Shown: positions 12,721 through 26,411, counted from the stretch's first letter. The stretch: DNA of 64,000 nucleotides from Callorhinus ursinus (GCF_003265705.1 NW_020312788.1:4836831-4900830), one strand, 5' to 3'. Numbers and translations: made by a program. The notes: a model not told the origin generated them from the sequence alone.

Positions 12721-12919
12721 TATATACCAAGCACTTTCTATGAGAATTGCAGGGACCTGGGAGAGTTACAAACTCCCTAAGCCTTCTCTTGTTTTTCTTT
12801 CCTGCTGACACGAACAGAGATGAACCATTAGAAGCTCAGTTCCAGCTAGAGATACCACTGGAAATTCTTTATACTAAAAACAGAATACTTAAGAACTTTG
12901 TAAGTTGTTTCATAGATAG

Positions 12920-13560
12920 TCTTCATGGATCTGGAATTGGATTTTTATGAGAAGTTAACCTGTTGCTATTTCATGGATGCTGATAGAATATATGCGACCT
13001 CCAAGTCAGAGACAAAGGATTTTATTAGTCATGACATTGGAAGCAACATGAACTTCAACATGTTTGTGTTGGTCCCCCTTGTCTCCAAGTCTCCATGGGG
13101 GCATGGCATGGGGATAAATGAATGGCCCACACACGTGGATTAGCTTCATAGCTGAAGAGCACTAAATTTAGGGAACCCGTCCATTTTTTTTTTAAAGGAG
13201 GGGAGGGGCAGAAAGGGAGAGAGAGAGAATCTTAAGCAGACTCCACGCCCAGCGTGGAGCCCGATATGGGGCTCCATCTCACAACTCTGAGATCATAACC
13301 TGTGCTGAAATCAAGAGTTGGATACTTAGGCGACTGAGCCACCCAGGCACCCCAGGGAACCCTGTCCTTTTATAGCAAGCAGTAATCAACCTTGCTTTTT
13401 TGTCCCAGACAGAGACAATGTCTCATCCCTCAAAGCAACCGGGAGAAATAACCTGAGTAAAGAGCAAGTCAGGGCCTTGCCTTCTTGGCATACCCAACAA
13501 TGACATGAAGGGATGCTCAGGGCCTACAGTGGATGGCCTCTCCTAAAACAGATGAATAAA
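12920..13560. repeat. Possible old LTR-like element split by a SINE
   Basis: The two sides of the SINE at 13183 seem to form one unit (gagacaaaggattttattag; gggccttgccttcttggcat acccaacaatgacatgaagg). This resembles eroded LTR sequence, but I cannot name the family. No retroviral coding sequence is visible. Confidence 0.3.
13183..13353 (-). mobile_element. CanSINE (antisense)
   Basis: This is the reverse complement of a carnivore SINE: T-run, GA-rich stretch, gtggagcccgatatggggct, ending cgactgagccacccaggcac. Short flanks agggaaccc(t)gtcc on both sides are a plausible target-site duplication. Confidence 0.93.
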
Positions 13561-13791
13561 AAAAATGGTACTCTTCTTATCGGGTGGAATGCGAGTAGGA
13601 ATCTCAACAATGTCTACATTATCTTGTATTGCTAGTAACTGTTTTGCTGAGTCACACATGTGACTGAGACTTTTAGAAAGGAGAGTAAAAAAGAAAAATT
13701 AAAGAAAAGTTTAGAGCAATCCCTTGTTCAAAATGTTGAAAAAGGAAGATGACATTTTTTTGGGAAGAGGTACTCTCAAAACTAAAATTCT

Positions 13792-14012
13792 GGGGTGCCT
13801 GGGTGGCTCAGTCGATTAAGTGTGGGACTCTTGATTTTGGCTCAGGTCGTGATCTCCGGGTTGTGAGATCAAGCCCCATGTTGGGCTCTGCACTCAGCGT
13901 GGAGTCTGCTTGAGATTCTTTCTCTCCTTCTCCCTTGGCTCCTCCCCCTGCTCAGGCACCTGTGCGCTCACGCTCTCTCAAATAGATAAATAAAATCTTA
14001 AAAAAAAAAAAA
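13792..14012 (+). mobile_element. CanSINE, older subfamily
   Basis: The head is ggggtgcctgggtggctcag tcgattaag, with the diagnostic variant gactcttgattttggctcag gtcgtgatct and an aaaatcttaaaaa tail. The middle differs from the other copies, so this is a distinct subfamily. Confidence 0.94.
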
Positions 14013-14149
14013 CCCTGAAATTCAGTTGAATCATATGAGGAAGAAAAGGGAAAGGTATTTTAAGAAACTGCTCTTTTTACTCAGAGTTTGCTAATTAAGC
14101 TAGATTTTTAAAATCCCTGTCCATAAAACAAAAAAAGGTAACAGCCGAG

Positions 14150-14355
14150 TTGGTACATATTTATTATGTTTCAAGATCTTTATATAAGTTTTTTCACTTA
14201 ATCTTTGAACAATCCTATGAAAAAAACTATCGTTTTGCTTATTTTACCAATGAGGAAGTTGGGCGGAGAGTTTAAAAAGTTGTTTAATGTCCCAGAGCTA
14301 GTAAACAACAGACCCATAACTTAACTGAGCTCTAAAGTCAAAGCCAACCATATCT
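14150..14355 (-). repeat. MIR SINE (antisense)
   Basis: This is a reverse-complement MIR layout: attttaccaatgaggaagtt, ttaaaaagttgtttaatgtc ccagagctagtaaacaac, gagctctaaagtcaaagcc. Confidence 0.7.
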
Positions 14356-15204
14356 TTTCACTGATTTCTGGCTTCTCAAAAAGGAGAGTACCCACCATGT
14401 AGAAACAAATGAGTAGTGACTGAAATGAATAACAGTAAAACCTACACCCCACATTGGGTAGAGCTCACATAATGATGTCCTTGCCTCCTTGCTTCCACAT
14501 CCACGAAACTAGTCCTGGAAGTTAACTAGGAGCCCTGCAGGCTGAATCCTGTTACCAGCTCAGGGACTAGTCAGAACAAGGTGCACTCAGACAGGGTATT
14601 TGGCTCTCAGCATCAAGACTTACTACTGGTCCTGCTCTGCACCCCAGTTCCAGGAACAACCCTCTTGTTCTGTGTGATCAAGTCCCTTCCTTATCTTTGC
14701 ATTTCAAGTATTGAAGTGTTGCCATAGTGTCTGTCTGGGTAGCTTGCCTCACCCCTCAACAACTTGGAGAAGGGAGGCTAGAACATCCCAAGAGCTGGAA
14801 GTTCCCCCTTGCATTTCAGTGCCACTGACATTCAGAAACTCTGCCAGCTGCTAGAACCTTCTTTTATCGTCTTACTAAGTCTGCTCATTCTCTGTGTCCC
14901 AACTTCTCTGTCATCTTCAATATTGATACCAACAGTTTGCAATAAGTTCCAAGGATCATTTTTAAAGTATTGATATAGGAACTTGGAATAAGAAGAAGAA
15001 TGGATAAGCCTGTGGCTATGGATAGGTAGTATAATGTTTACCACTAAGGATACAGCTCCTTTTGCTTTCATGTTCTTCAACGAAGTGAATATTGTTTAAT
15101 CTTGAAAAAGCAAATCCTAATACTCTAGACCTGTTTAGGTCAGGAATCATTTTCAATGTCTTTGGTGAGCTCAGTTCATTAAGTCCATTCTAATTATTTC
15201 CCGA

Positions 15205-15554
15205 GGGACTAGTGGCTATGACTGCGGAATCATCGTCCGTCACTTACTAAAAGTTCCAGAAGAGTGTTAAAAGGTGCCACATTCATGAACTGAATGTAAC
15301 AGTAATTTGTAGAGCTAAAGCTTTCAATGAATGATAAACTATTGTGCAGAATTCAAAGAAAGACACCATCCTCTGTGGGTTGGGACTAGTGGCTATGACT
15401 GCAGAATCATCGTCCGTCACTTACTAAAAGTTATAGAAGAGTGTTAAAAGGTGCCACATTCATGAACTGAATGTAACAGTAATTTGTAGAGCTAAAGCTT
15501 TCAATGAATGATAAACTACTGTGCAGAATTCAAAGAAAGACACCATCCTCTGTG
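15205..15554 (+). repeat. Direct tandem duplication, unit about 173 bp
   Basis: Copy 1 spans 15205-15377 and copy 2 spans 15382-15554, separated by 4 bp. Both run from gggactagtggctatgactg to caccatcctctgtg. I count about four mismatches (for example gcggaat/gcagaat, gttcca/gttata, actattg/actactg), so the copies are about 98% identical. The segment is intronic, about 490 bp upstream of coding exon 19, and does not look like a known transposon. Confidence 0.93.
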
Positions 15555-16041
15555 TTCCCCAGTCCTTTGACACAGTTCTAGGCACTGGGAATGCACAAGC
15601 ATATAAGAACTGAAGGAGATCTCCAAATCCTACTGGTGAGAGTGAAGGAGAGTACAGGGTGAGAAAGATATATATGACCGGACAATCTGGGAATCGTGTC
15701 TTAAATTATCAGGATTCATCCAATTTGAAGAGAGATAAAGGGAAATCAGATGAAGTAGAAATTGCTGCAGGTATCAGAGATCGTGGTTCTTTTAGAGGAT
15801 TATAAATTAATTTATTCTTTGCACCATTTCTCTTAACCTCTGGTGACCAGTGGCACATACTGGTAAGAAGTCTAGAACTAAGTGTTACACAGGAGCTGTA
15901 AACCAGAAGAAAGTCAGCTAGCCCATAATGGTATATATCTTTCAGTATAAAATTATCCATCAGAATTTTCTTTCCTGCTTTTGTCATGAATCATAAGCTT
16001 TAAGGTGGATGTGAATTGAAATTTGAATTCTATTTTCACAG

Positions 16042-16215
16042 GCTTTTGAAGATATATATATTGAAAAGAAAAAGACCATTAAGATTATCCTGGATTATGC
16101 TGACAAGATATTCACTTATGTCTTCATTCTGGAAATGCTTCTAAAATGGGTAGCATATGGTTATAAAACGTACTTCACCAATGCCTGGTGTTGGCTGGAT
16201 TTCTTAATTGTTGAT
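16042..16215 (+). CDS. SCN9A: SCN9A coding exon 19: domain III S2 to early S3
   Basis: The exon is 174 nt (58 codons), phase 0 at both ends, with acceptor tattttcacag and donor GAT|gtaggt. It encodes [20 protein letters not shown], then [20 protein letters not shown] (S2) and [18 protein letters not shown] (start of S3). S2 carries the acidic residue of FILEMLLKW, which pairs with gating charges in the voltage sensor, and S3 carries the Asp of WLDFLIVD. These are standard voltage-sensor features. The exon length equals that of the matching exon in other mammalian sodium-channel genes. No disruption is seen. Confidence 0.98.
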
Positions 16216-16479
16216 GTAGGTTGCATTTATTCTTACAAATAAGTGTTCTGAGGAACCTTCACTAATGTTGTTTGTTATCATATTTTAATCTTGGTTAGCT
16301 TTTTATACTTTCAGACTATAGTCTTATAGGTACTTTTGAAATATTAATATAGCCAGTAGAAATATATCTGTAAGGAATATTAAAAGAGAAATTCTGCAAT
16401 GAATGTGAATTCTTTCCTGTACCATTCTAACATTTATAATTTACTTGTGCATATGTTTTCTGCAATCAGAGAAAATGTG

Positions 16480-16510
16480 ATTATATATATATACATATAC
16501 ATATATATAT

Positions 16511-16542
<32 letters not shown>
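16480..16542. repeat. (TA)n and (CA)n compound microsatellite
   Basis: A run of tatata/catata repeats passes into about eleven CA units (tcacacacacacacacacac). This is a likely length-polymorphic marker in the SCN9A intron. Confidence 0.95.
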
Positions 16543-16544
16543 TG

Positions 16545-18480
16545 ATTTGAATATCATTCCTATTGGGAAGAAGAAAAAATGAAAACTTGGTGGTGGGGGT
16601 TGGGAATGGAAGAGGGCAGAGGCACAGATTAAAAAGATAAAATATTGATTTTTTTTTACAATATAAAATTAGAAAATAAAAGAGGATAAGGGATATATCA
16701 AGTTGTCTCATATGTTAGCTGAAAGTTATGTAAAATGGTAGTGCTAAAGCTAAATAAGTCTGGGTTAAGGAGTTGGGGAGGCATGGAATTTCAAAATATT
16801 TATCTCTGTCACAATGAGAGGGAAAACCAAAATTAGTCACAACTCTTGTCTCCGCCTGAAACATCCAACTTACCCTTCATCTCTAGAGTGGCAGTGAAGC
16901 AGAAAAATAGGCATTGGCAATTTCAAGTAATAAATTCAGAGAACTATTTAATACTTGGATGATGGAAAATATATAAGAATGCCTTAGCTTATGCATGATT
17001 TTTAACAAAGCAAAACAATTTTTTAGGAATCTTGTTGAAATGGGAAAGAAATCCTAAAATAGCTGTGAGATTAAGGTATCTCAAATAGAAATGGTGCAAC
17101 AGCCAGTTTTATCAATTTATTCTTATTTAGTGTATTCAGTTTTATTTTATGTCAATGATTTAATTTAATAATATATAACATATAATAATTGCATTATTAT
17201 GTTTTATATTATTTTAAAAGGCTTTCTTAAATTAATTCATGACCTCAATTTCCCAATCTAATTTTTCTCAGAATGATTTATTTTTTTCTATCTTCTACTA
17301 ATTCTCCTAGATTTTCCAAAATCTAGTCTTTGTGGCTAGGGAAGGGACAACTTATAATCAGTTACACTTCTTAGAGATTGGTTTTCCATCTGATGTGGAA
17401 TTAGAGGGCAACATGCAAATTTTTATAGTGTTAACAAGTGCTCTAACATTTAACCAAGAGTTTGCATCATCAAACTTTTCAGAAAAGATAAATATAGCAT
17501 CATTAATAGATATCAAAATTACAAATAAGCATTATAAATAGCCAAATCTGACTGCAAAATTAAACCAAAACTCATCATATCTACTCAAAAGTTCAATTTC
17601 TGAACTGTTATCCAAAGCTCAGTAAACTCTTTTTTAACGGCTCAATATATAAAATATTGCACACAATAACATTTTTGTTTTCTATATCAGTGATGTACAA
17701 AAACTATTTTTTTTTTTTGAGGTATAGCTCTACGTTACATCTCTTATGTTCTCTTAGGCCTTCTCTGTGAGATCTCTAATTTTTGAAACCTTATATTAGT
17801 GATTCCATATTGATTGTTCTTTAATTTACTTTTATATATATGTTACCTAGTTACTGGCTAGAAAAATAAATGGTAAGATAGATGCTTTTGTAACATAATA
17901 GATTTAAAGAAAGGCTAACCTAAATAAGAAGAAATGATAGAAGGAATGTAGGTTATTTCTTTTCTTTTCTCTTAACCATTAAATTTGATTGGGTCTTTTA
18001 AAAGTTACTATAAAATATGTAAGATATTCAAAAACCTTTAAAAATATTACCACAAACATAGTTATTTTCATCACTCAGTCTGTGAAATAAAAGCTTATAC
18101 ATAGAATTGATTTATTTTAGGTTAAGAAAGAGATAAAGCCATTTTGTAGCAGAAATTGTTTTGTGTTGTATTTCAAAATCTGAGCTGGGGAATCTTAATA
18201 TTTAAGAGTATGTAATATACAGAACTCAGGTATATAGCTTCAATTTGAAATGTTATTTGATATTTTGAGAAAAAGTAACATACATGTAAATAAAAATATA
18301 CATTACCTATTATATATAATATTCTATATATAATATTTTTTTCTATATATAATATTTTTAAAAGGCAACATGGAGAGTCAAGCTGTACACAATATTCTTG
18401 CTGGTAGAGATGCAAATTTAGTGATGCAGATTTGGAGGAGGAACTGAAATTTTGTTTCTCAAAAATTGAACCAGTTATCT
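16545..18480 (+). other. SCN9A: SCN9A intron interior without recognised features
   Basis: AT-rich intronic DNA. A short AT-rich repeated phrase (ctatatataatattttt) occurs near 18310-18360. I found no exon or RNA gene. Confidence 0.5.
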
Positions 18481-18484
18481 AGAG

Positions 18485-18665
18485 GAATTGTTCCCAAAGT
18501 TGGTTCTCATTGAACCAATAGCATTGTTGGGAACTTGTTAGTAATCCAGTTCTCAGGACCTACCCAAGATCTACTCAATCAGAATCTCAGGTATTGTGAC
18601 CCAGAACACTGTTGTTATAAGCCTTCCTGATAATTCTGGTGCATACTGAGGTTTCAGAACCACTG
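18485..18665 (+). repeat. MER5-type hAT DNA transposon relic
   Basis: The order of motifs is that of MER5A-like elements: aatcagaatctcaggtattg, gataattctggtgcatactg, ggtttcagaaccactgatct. Confidence 0.65.
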
Positions 18666-20351
18666 ATCTGATTTGATATTCACAGGATGGATTGTTGGGT
18701 TTCCACAGGGTTCTTTAATTGAAATTTATTTGCCTGAGCATTTTTCGTCAGTATTGGCATATATTGTATACATACATATGTATGCATAGATAAATAGATG
18801 TGTGTATATCTTCTCAGTTACAGAGTAATCTCTAGTTTTCTCAATAGTATGTATCTATTATATTCAATATCATGACACCTAACAGTGGTTTGGAAATTAG
18901 GTCTGCCATTTCTGTAGGGGCTATTCCCATTATAATAGACATTTAAAAACTTTTGTTTCCTGATTAAAAGGAATACTTGCTATTCTTATTAAAGAGCATA
19001 TTTTCTTAAGTGTACTTAAGAAAATAATGGACCTGAATGACTTGGGTGAATTTCGGAATGATATAAGGGAGGATTAGTTCTGCTGGATATGTAGTATAAA
19101 GACTTAAAAAGAAGCAATGTTACATTAAGATATTTGGAAGCAACTGCAGGAGAAAGAACACACACTTCAACACATCTTGATTCATAAATCAGTTTACTTG
19201 TCTCTGATAGCAGGAGCAGTGAACTTGTGAGCAATGAATTTTTCTACTCTGTCAATAGTTAAATATAAGGAGGTTGACTCTCAGGTTTTCCTAGTCTTCC
19301 CTGGAAATTTTTAATCTTTTAGTCAGTACTTAATTCATAATGAAGAGCTGCATTCCGGACATTGTTCTTAGCCATTGCTTCCTGCTACTCACAGTGTAAA
19401 AACAAATGAATATTTTAAATGGAACTTACTCAGAGACTGAATGCATTTACAGATCCAGATGTAAGGTCATTGGGGAGCTCATTACTCTGATTACCAAAAT
19501 GTGTATTGATTTTATTTCTGTCCATGTTCTTTCTTCTAAGATAGTTTATGATAAGAACACAAATTTCTGTTGGACACTGGTTAGTCATTGTGGCAGGTCT
19601 AACATGATAAAGTTCCGTATGTCTGTGTTGATTGTAAAGCCAGTGAGATCCCATACTCTTGTGCTCTCTTCCATACAATTGAGATTTTCTCCCACTATTC
19701 CTAGAGTAAATCTTTGGTACCAGTTCTGAGAAATTGCAAGGCAGAACAATTTGTGGGGAATTAGCTCCATCTCAAAATCATGAGTCTTCAAATGCTTTTG
19801 AATAAAGTCTATACTAGACTTAGATTTGGTTGAGTCAATGCCACACTCTTACGACTTAGCTTCAGAATCACATACTTTGTTATGCCCTAGGCTTTATTAT
19901 AATTGAAATTTTGATAGTTGCTCTTATTAAATGTATAGCATAAGTGTATGACATAAGTTGTTCATAAGAATTAAATGTATAGCATATCTAATTAAATATA
20001 TCAAGCATAAGTTCAGAATTAATAAGCAAGTACATAATCATTGATGACAAAGTGTGAAAAGCTTTATTCAGATATAAGAAATAACCTACTTTCCTAAAAG
20101 TTAACCATTGGAAAAAAAAAATAACCTACTTTCCTTCTACTATTTCTTTTTATTTTCATTAGCCTTCCTTTGTAGCTATTTCCTTATAAAAGCATTAATT
20201 CATCTTATCTATTTTTAGGCAGTGATGAGATAACTTGATATGTAAAATATTATTCTTGTTGATCTGCTCTTAGTGATCTTTGAAATTGACTTTTCCTCTT
20301 CGTGCTTTATTATTTTACTGAAATGATTAATGAAAATTTTATTTTTTGTAG

Positions 20352-20486
<135 letters not shown>

Positions 20487-20844
20487 TAAACTTTTTAATA
20501 TCCTTGTTTTCTAAATGGAGTATAAAATATAAAAAAAAAGTATGTAGAAATTATGGGCTGTTTATATTAATATGTACATATATCTACAAATATACATATA
20601 GATGGACTGTTTATGTGTGTGTGTGTGCATATGCATATACATAGTATTCAGTGCATATTGTTTAACAAAGAGTAAATTAAATATAGTAATGCCTCCTTCA
20701 CATAATTTTGTTAGGCAGTAATCCAAATAAGTGACTTCTTTTTTAAATGAAAATCTCTATACTAGGAAACACTATTCATTCTGATAACATCTCCCATATA
20801 CAAGTTATCAAGGACTTGCCTGTATCCAATGCTCAGATTTTATA

Positions 20845-21040
20845 GGGCGCCTGGGTGGCTCAGTCGGTTGAGCGTCTGCCTTCAGCTCGGGTCATGGTCC
20901 CAGGGTCCTGGGATCGAGCCCTGCATGGGGCTCCCTGCTCAGTGGGGAGCCTGCTTCTCCCTTTGCCTGCTGCTCCCCCTGCTTGTGTTCTCTCTCTCTG
21001 TCAAATAAATAAATAAATCTTTAAAAAAATTTTTTTAAAG
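20845..21040 (+). mobile_element. CanSINE
   Basis: This is a full-length copy: gggcgcctgggtggctcagt cggttgagcg, ggatcgagccctgcatgggg ctccctgctc, then (AAAT)n and an A-run. I could not pin down a clear target-site duplication. Confidence 0.95.
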
Positions 21041-21339
21041 AACTAACCTGGGTAGGAATCATAAGAAAAAAACAGGGAATTGGAGCGGCATCAGCCACAC
21101 CTTAAATTTCATCCTTAAAATAAATGTTTCAATGAAAGTAGAATTATCTCCAAATTACATTTGACACAACTAAAGCTCTGAGAATTTACATAATTTGTAC
21201 TAGGCTGCACGGTGCCTGAAAAGAGATCATTTTGTAGAGACAAACAAGGTGAGATAAATAATGACTAGTAGCAACTTAGCTTTAAGGGCTGTATTAAGCC
21301 AGCAACTTCATAAAATGCATGGACGACAATGACCTTACT

Positions 21340-21660
21340 CTCTCCAATTAGTCCATATCCTCATTTATTGCTGCTTTCCTCAAATTTCCTTTTCATCAGC
21401 TTTATACTTGCTTTCTCATTCTTCTGTTGTTCTCTTGGCTGGGAATGCTTCTCCCTGCCCTGTCCCAACCCTGACTCATCAATATAGCAGACAGATACCT
21501 ACCCAGCCAGTAAGCCTCAATTTAAATTTGCTTTGTCTCTTCACCATGGGGCATAAGTGGGCATCCTCCCTCTATGTTCAGACATACAAAATCCTTATTA
21601 TGCTGTTTTTTACTTATTTACATGACTGCCTCTCTACCTGTAGTCCCTGAATAACTCAAC
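21340..21660 (+). repeat. L2 LINE fragment
   Basis: L2-like phrases are present: ggctgggaatgcttctccct, ttatttacatgactgcctct, ctgtagtccctgaataac. A chance 80-codon frame overlaps it. Confidence 0.55.
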
Positions 21661-21684
21661 ATGTGGATTAGTCTATCTCACTGC

Positions 21685-21850
21685 TTCTCTAAGTGCGATC
21701 CACAGACCAGCCATCAGCGTCATCTGAGAACTTATTAGAAATGCAAATGCCCAGGTCCCGCTCCAGACATACTGGATCATAAACTCCAGGATGGGGCTTG
21801 GAAATCTGAAACCTCGGGCAAATATCAGAGATCTTCTGGTCTAGCAGATC
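21685..21850 (+). repeat. MER5-type hAT DNA transposon relic
   Basis: The motif order is MER5A-like: agtgcgatccacagaccag, gagaacttattagaaatgca aatgcccaggtcccgctcc, followed by a divergent end. Confidence 0.65.
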
Positions 21851-22479
21851 TTTAGTGTTACCTCTGCTAAACTATGACTGTTTAATGCATCCAGTGTACC
21901 CATGTATATGAGAGATCATGATTACACACACAAAAAATCATAAGTATAAGTCAACCCTTTCTATCATATAAGAATTGAAAAATTTAAATTTACGTTATTA
22001 GACAGAAAGGTGGGATTGGAATCCATTGGCATTAACTTCATTTTTGGAGCCCTGGTAGAATGTTACAATCTGTCTAGAACTTATGACTGATTTCTGGACT
22101 CAGACAGTATCAGCATACTGCATTTTCATGAATGAAGAATATACTTTCCCTTACAAAACTACTTCCCTCAGCAATGAAGCCAGCACATTATTTTATCCTC
22201 TCTTCTCTTTGTTCTTTATCTGTAATAGAGCTGATGCAGGAGAATGGTTTAATATATTTGGAGGGCCAGATATGTCCCTTTAGCATTTATTAATCACGCA
22301 AAAAGGGTATGTTCCTTCACACTGCAGGATGATTCTGAAGAATAAATGAAACAGTGATTCGAGGCATTTTTGTCGTTAGTTTCCTTTGAGTCTTGAGGCT
22401 CTTAAGCTTATTGACTTTCCCAAATGGCTTCTTATCAGACCGATACGTACCTATCTCCCTCAGAGCACCGTTGCTCACA

Positions 22480-22960
22480 TTCTTTCAGCAAACCTTTTAA
22501 ACACCAATGATGTGTCAGTTATTATTCTATAAAAAGAGTACAGTGGTGAAGAGACCCAGTCCCCCAAGACTGAATAGAGACACAGATCATGGAGAGACAG
22601 ACAAGGGAACAGTAGTTATTCTAGGACATCAGCTATAAAGTAGTAAGCATGCAGCACTACAGAAACATGGGGGAGGTTGGAGTGGCTGCCACAGGAAGTC
22701 CAGGAAGGCCTCACAAGGAGTTGACATTGAAGCCGTGACTCACAGAGTGGGTCCAAATCCCAGGCATGTAGGCATTCCAGGCAGAGACACTACCTGGGGG
22801 AGAAGCACAGGATTGAGTGTGCAAGGCCTGTTTGAGCAATGACTAGAAGATCAATGTGCCTAACTGATAAGCACAATGGGGAGGCCAGTAGGAGGTGAGG
22901 ATGAAAGCATGGACTTGAACAGGAGTTGGCCACTTTGAACTTTATTCTCTACTCCTGTTC
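22480..22960 (+). repeat. Old interspersed repeat, family unresolved
   Basis: It is related to 5815-6760 and 12200-12720: gtccaggaaggcctcacaag, gcattccaggcagagacac, caggattgagtgtgcaaggc. Confidence 0.5.
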
Positions 22961-23121
22961 TTCCTAATCCTTTTAGTGTCATGTACACTATTGGAATCTC
23001 ATAAAAATACGAATCATCTCTTCATTAAAAAGTACACCTGTAATGTTTTTCATATAATTTCATGCTCGCATAGAATCTCAACAGGCCCATAGACCCTAGG
23101 GTAATAACTATTGCTCTAGAC

Positions 23122-23304
23122 CAGAGGTCAACAAACTAAAGCCCACAGGCTGCTTGCCTGTTTTGTAAAGGAAATTTTACTGCTTCTCAGCCATATCCAT
23201 TTGTTTATAATTTATTGCCACAGTGGCAGAATTGAATAGTTGCAACAGAGACCATATAACCCTCAAAGCCTACAAATATTTAAGAAAGTGTTTGCCAACT
23301 CCTG
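23122..23304 (+). repeat. Non-autonomous hAT-type DNA transposon with inverted ends
   Basis: The element starts cagaggtcaacaaact and ends with the imperfect complement agtgtttgccaactcctg. Flanks ctctagac (23114-23121) and ctgtagac (23305-23312) give the 8-bp target duplication expected of hAT elements, with one mismatch. The interior resembles a common mammalian Charlie/MER-type element (ttgcaacagagaccatataa). Confidence 0.8.
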
Positions 23305-24311
23305 CTGTAGACAATCTGAAAAGTAGTCAGAGATGCTTAATGTTTCACCATTTGGAAAAAAGAGGGAACACAGTGCTCTTACTTAACAAATTAGTCTTTA
23401 ACACATTTGGACTCAAATTCAGACTAGAGCTGACGTATAAAAAGACAGGTAGGTTTTGAAAGGTGGGGTAATTAGGAAAATCTGGAGAGTGATACTGATA
23501 GTCTGCATGCAGGAAAATTGGAGTGGCAAGAGGCACTGGTCATTAATAGCAGTGGAAATGCCAAAAAGCAGAAATAAAGGAAGTATTAAAGATAACTACC
23601 TCATTTTTATTTTAACTGAGGCAAGCATTGTCTATATTTAGCCAAGGACTTATATATAAAGTATATTTAGACTGAGAATAATAAATTTGAAAAGGTGGCT
23701 CTCATTTATCAGATGAAGAAACAGAGGTCCCAAGGTCTTAATTGAATTCACATATCACATTATTAGCAGAACCAACTAAATAGAAAGGGTTCATACAATA
23801 AAAGACTCCTAACTTCAACTCAGCTTATATACATCAATAGCTTCTGTATATGGGAGAATTTTAGCACTGGTCATTCTAGGACTATGAACCTTTAAATGTA
23901 CATTTTATTTATCATTCATACTTAGAAATTTCTTTTTTTTTCCCTAGAGTATGCAGATTTAGGACTTCACCTTACATATATCAGGTTTTTGGTTTATTAT
24001 TTTTATTTTTTCATTTATTTAAGCTGTGGTATCATTTTAGTTACTTTGTTTTGCACTGTGGCTAATGGTTTCAATGTGTGTTCATCATGTATTTTAGTAA
24101 ACTTGTTCACAGGGCTCCTGTCTCATTCTGTCTTGCTTGGCATACTACTGAGCTAGACATTCAATTAATACATGTTAGTTGATGATTTGATGTCTTAAAC
24201 ATGTAACGGTGGCTTTTCTAATTTCTTTAATTCTGTATTGTGTTTCGTTAATGTCGACCATTTAACATTTTTACTACTCCTAATCATCCTTTTCTTTCTT
24301 TTGAATACTAG

Positions 24312-25250
<939 letters not shown>

Positions 25251-25304
25251 GCAACATTTAAGGGATGGATGGATATTATGTATGCAGCTGTTGATTCTGT
25301 TAAT
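25251..25304 (+). CDS. SCN9A: SCN9A coding exon 22: domain III pore loop with the selectivity lysine
   Basis: The exon is 54 nt (18 codons), phase 0 at both ends, with acceptor ttgttatag and donor AAT|gtaagt. It encodes ATFKGWMDIMYAAVDSVN. Lys in FKGW is the K of the DEKA sodium-selectivity ring (human position 1395). The next residues, Met-Asp at 1398-1399 (bases 25269-25274), are the pair found in most vertebrate sodium channels; human Nav1.7 has Thr-Ile there. The acidic residue contributes to the guanidinium-toxin binding site in the outer pore, so this channel is expected to bind saxitoxin and tetrodotoxin differently from human Nav1.7. The exon is tiny but certain. Confidence 0.98.
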
Positions 25305-25439
25305 GTAAGTATTGATCATTATTACACTAAACTTACAATTTTTAAAGCTCCTTAGTTCAGTTTGACCATTTTCAAATAGTAGCTCCAAGGAGCCCTTGGT
25401 ATGTACACACAGAATGAAGCACTTCCACCTTATAATAGA

Positions 25440-25680
25440 CTAGCAATTCTGTGTGCAGCATTTGGTGACTGAACTTGCTCAAATTCTGGCTCTCTCATAA
25501 GACCTCTGCACCTGACTTTGAACAAATTACTTTGCCTCTCTCAGCCTGTTTATTGACTGAAAAAAAACAAAAAAATTCAATGTCCACTTCATGGCATTGT
25601 TCTGAGGATCCAAAAAGAAAATGTAAGTAGAGCACTTTGTACAGCCTAGCAATAACAAGTGCTCAATGAATATGTTTATC
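25440..25680 (+). repeat. MIR SINE
   Basis: The MIR layout is ctggctctctcataagacct, aacaaattactttgcctctc tcagcc, gttctgaggatccaaaaag, gtgctcaatgaatatg. Confidence 0.75.
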
Positions 25681-26219
25681 AAAATAAAAATTCAATAACA
25701 AATGCTATTCATGGGTTTAAAAAATTTTATTCATAGTTTTTATTGTTTTTATACTTAAAATGCTGTGGAAGAGTTTATGTGAAATGAGTTCCATGCTAAG
25801 AAAGTTAAATCCAGTGAAGACATTTCTGTCATCAAATGAAGAAAAAAAAAAAAATCAGCAGAATTTCTATAAATATGGTTATCTCCTCTTTTACAGTTTT
25901 TTTCTGGAAATAGAAAACATACATTAGGTCACTTAGTTACTAAATTGTCCTACCAATCTGAGAACAAGTACTATGTATGGTTAAGTCCTTTGTAGTCATT
26001 TGAAGATTATATTCATGTACATAGTAAGCATGTAATAAATATTTACTTAATGTTGAATAAATTTTTAAGAATGTTTATGCCGATCCTTAAAATGTTATGG
26101 CTTCTGAAAAGCCAAGTTCACCTAGGATAGAACGATTTGGATTAACTTGTCAAACCATGTGAAAAAGAAAATGATTAATGTTATTGTCAACATACAGCTA
26201 ACTTTTGTTAATTTTATAG

Positions 26220-26411
<192 letters not shown>

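Noticed and set aside
12747..12950. Possible extra SCN9A exon in the intron after coding exon 18
   Set aside because: The translation has no sodium-channel similarity, and exons 18 and 19 already join in frame without it.
20845..20920. tRNA-like sequence in SINE heads
   Set aside because: The CanSINE head derives from tRNA-Lys; A and B box remnants are expected, but the copy continues into the SINE body and tail and is not a functional tRNA gene.
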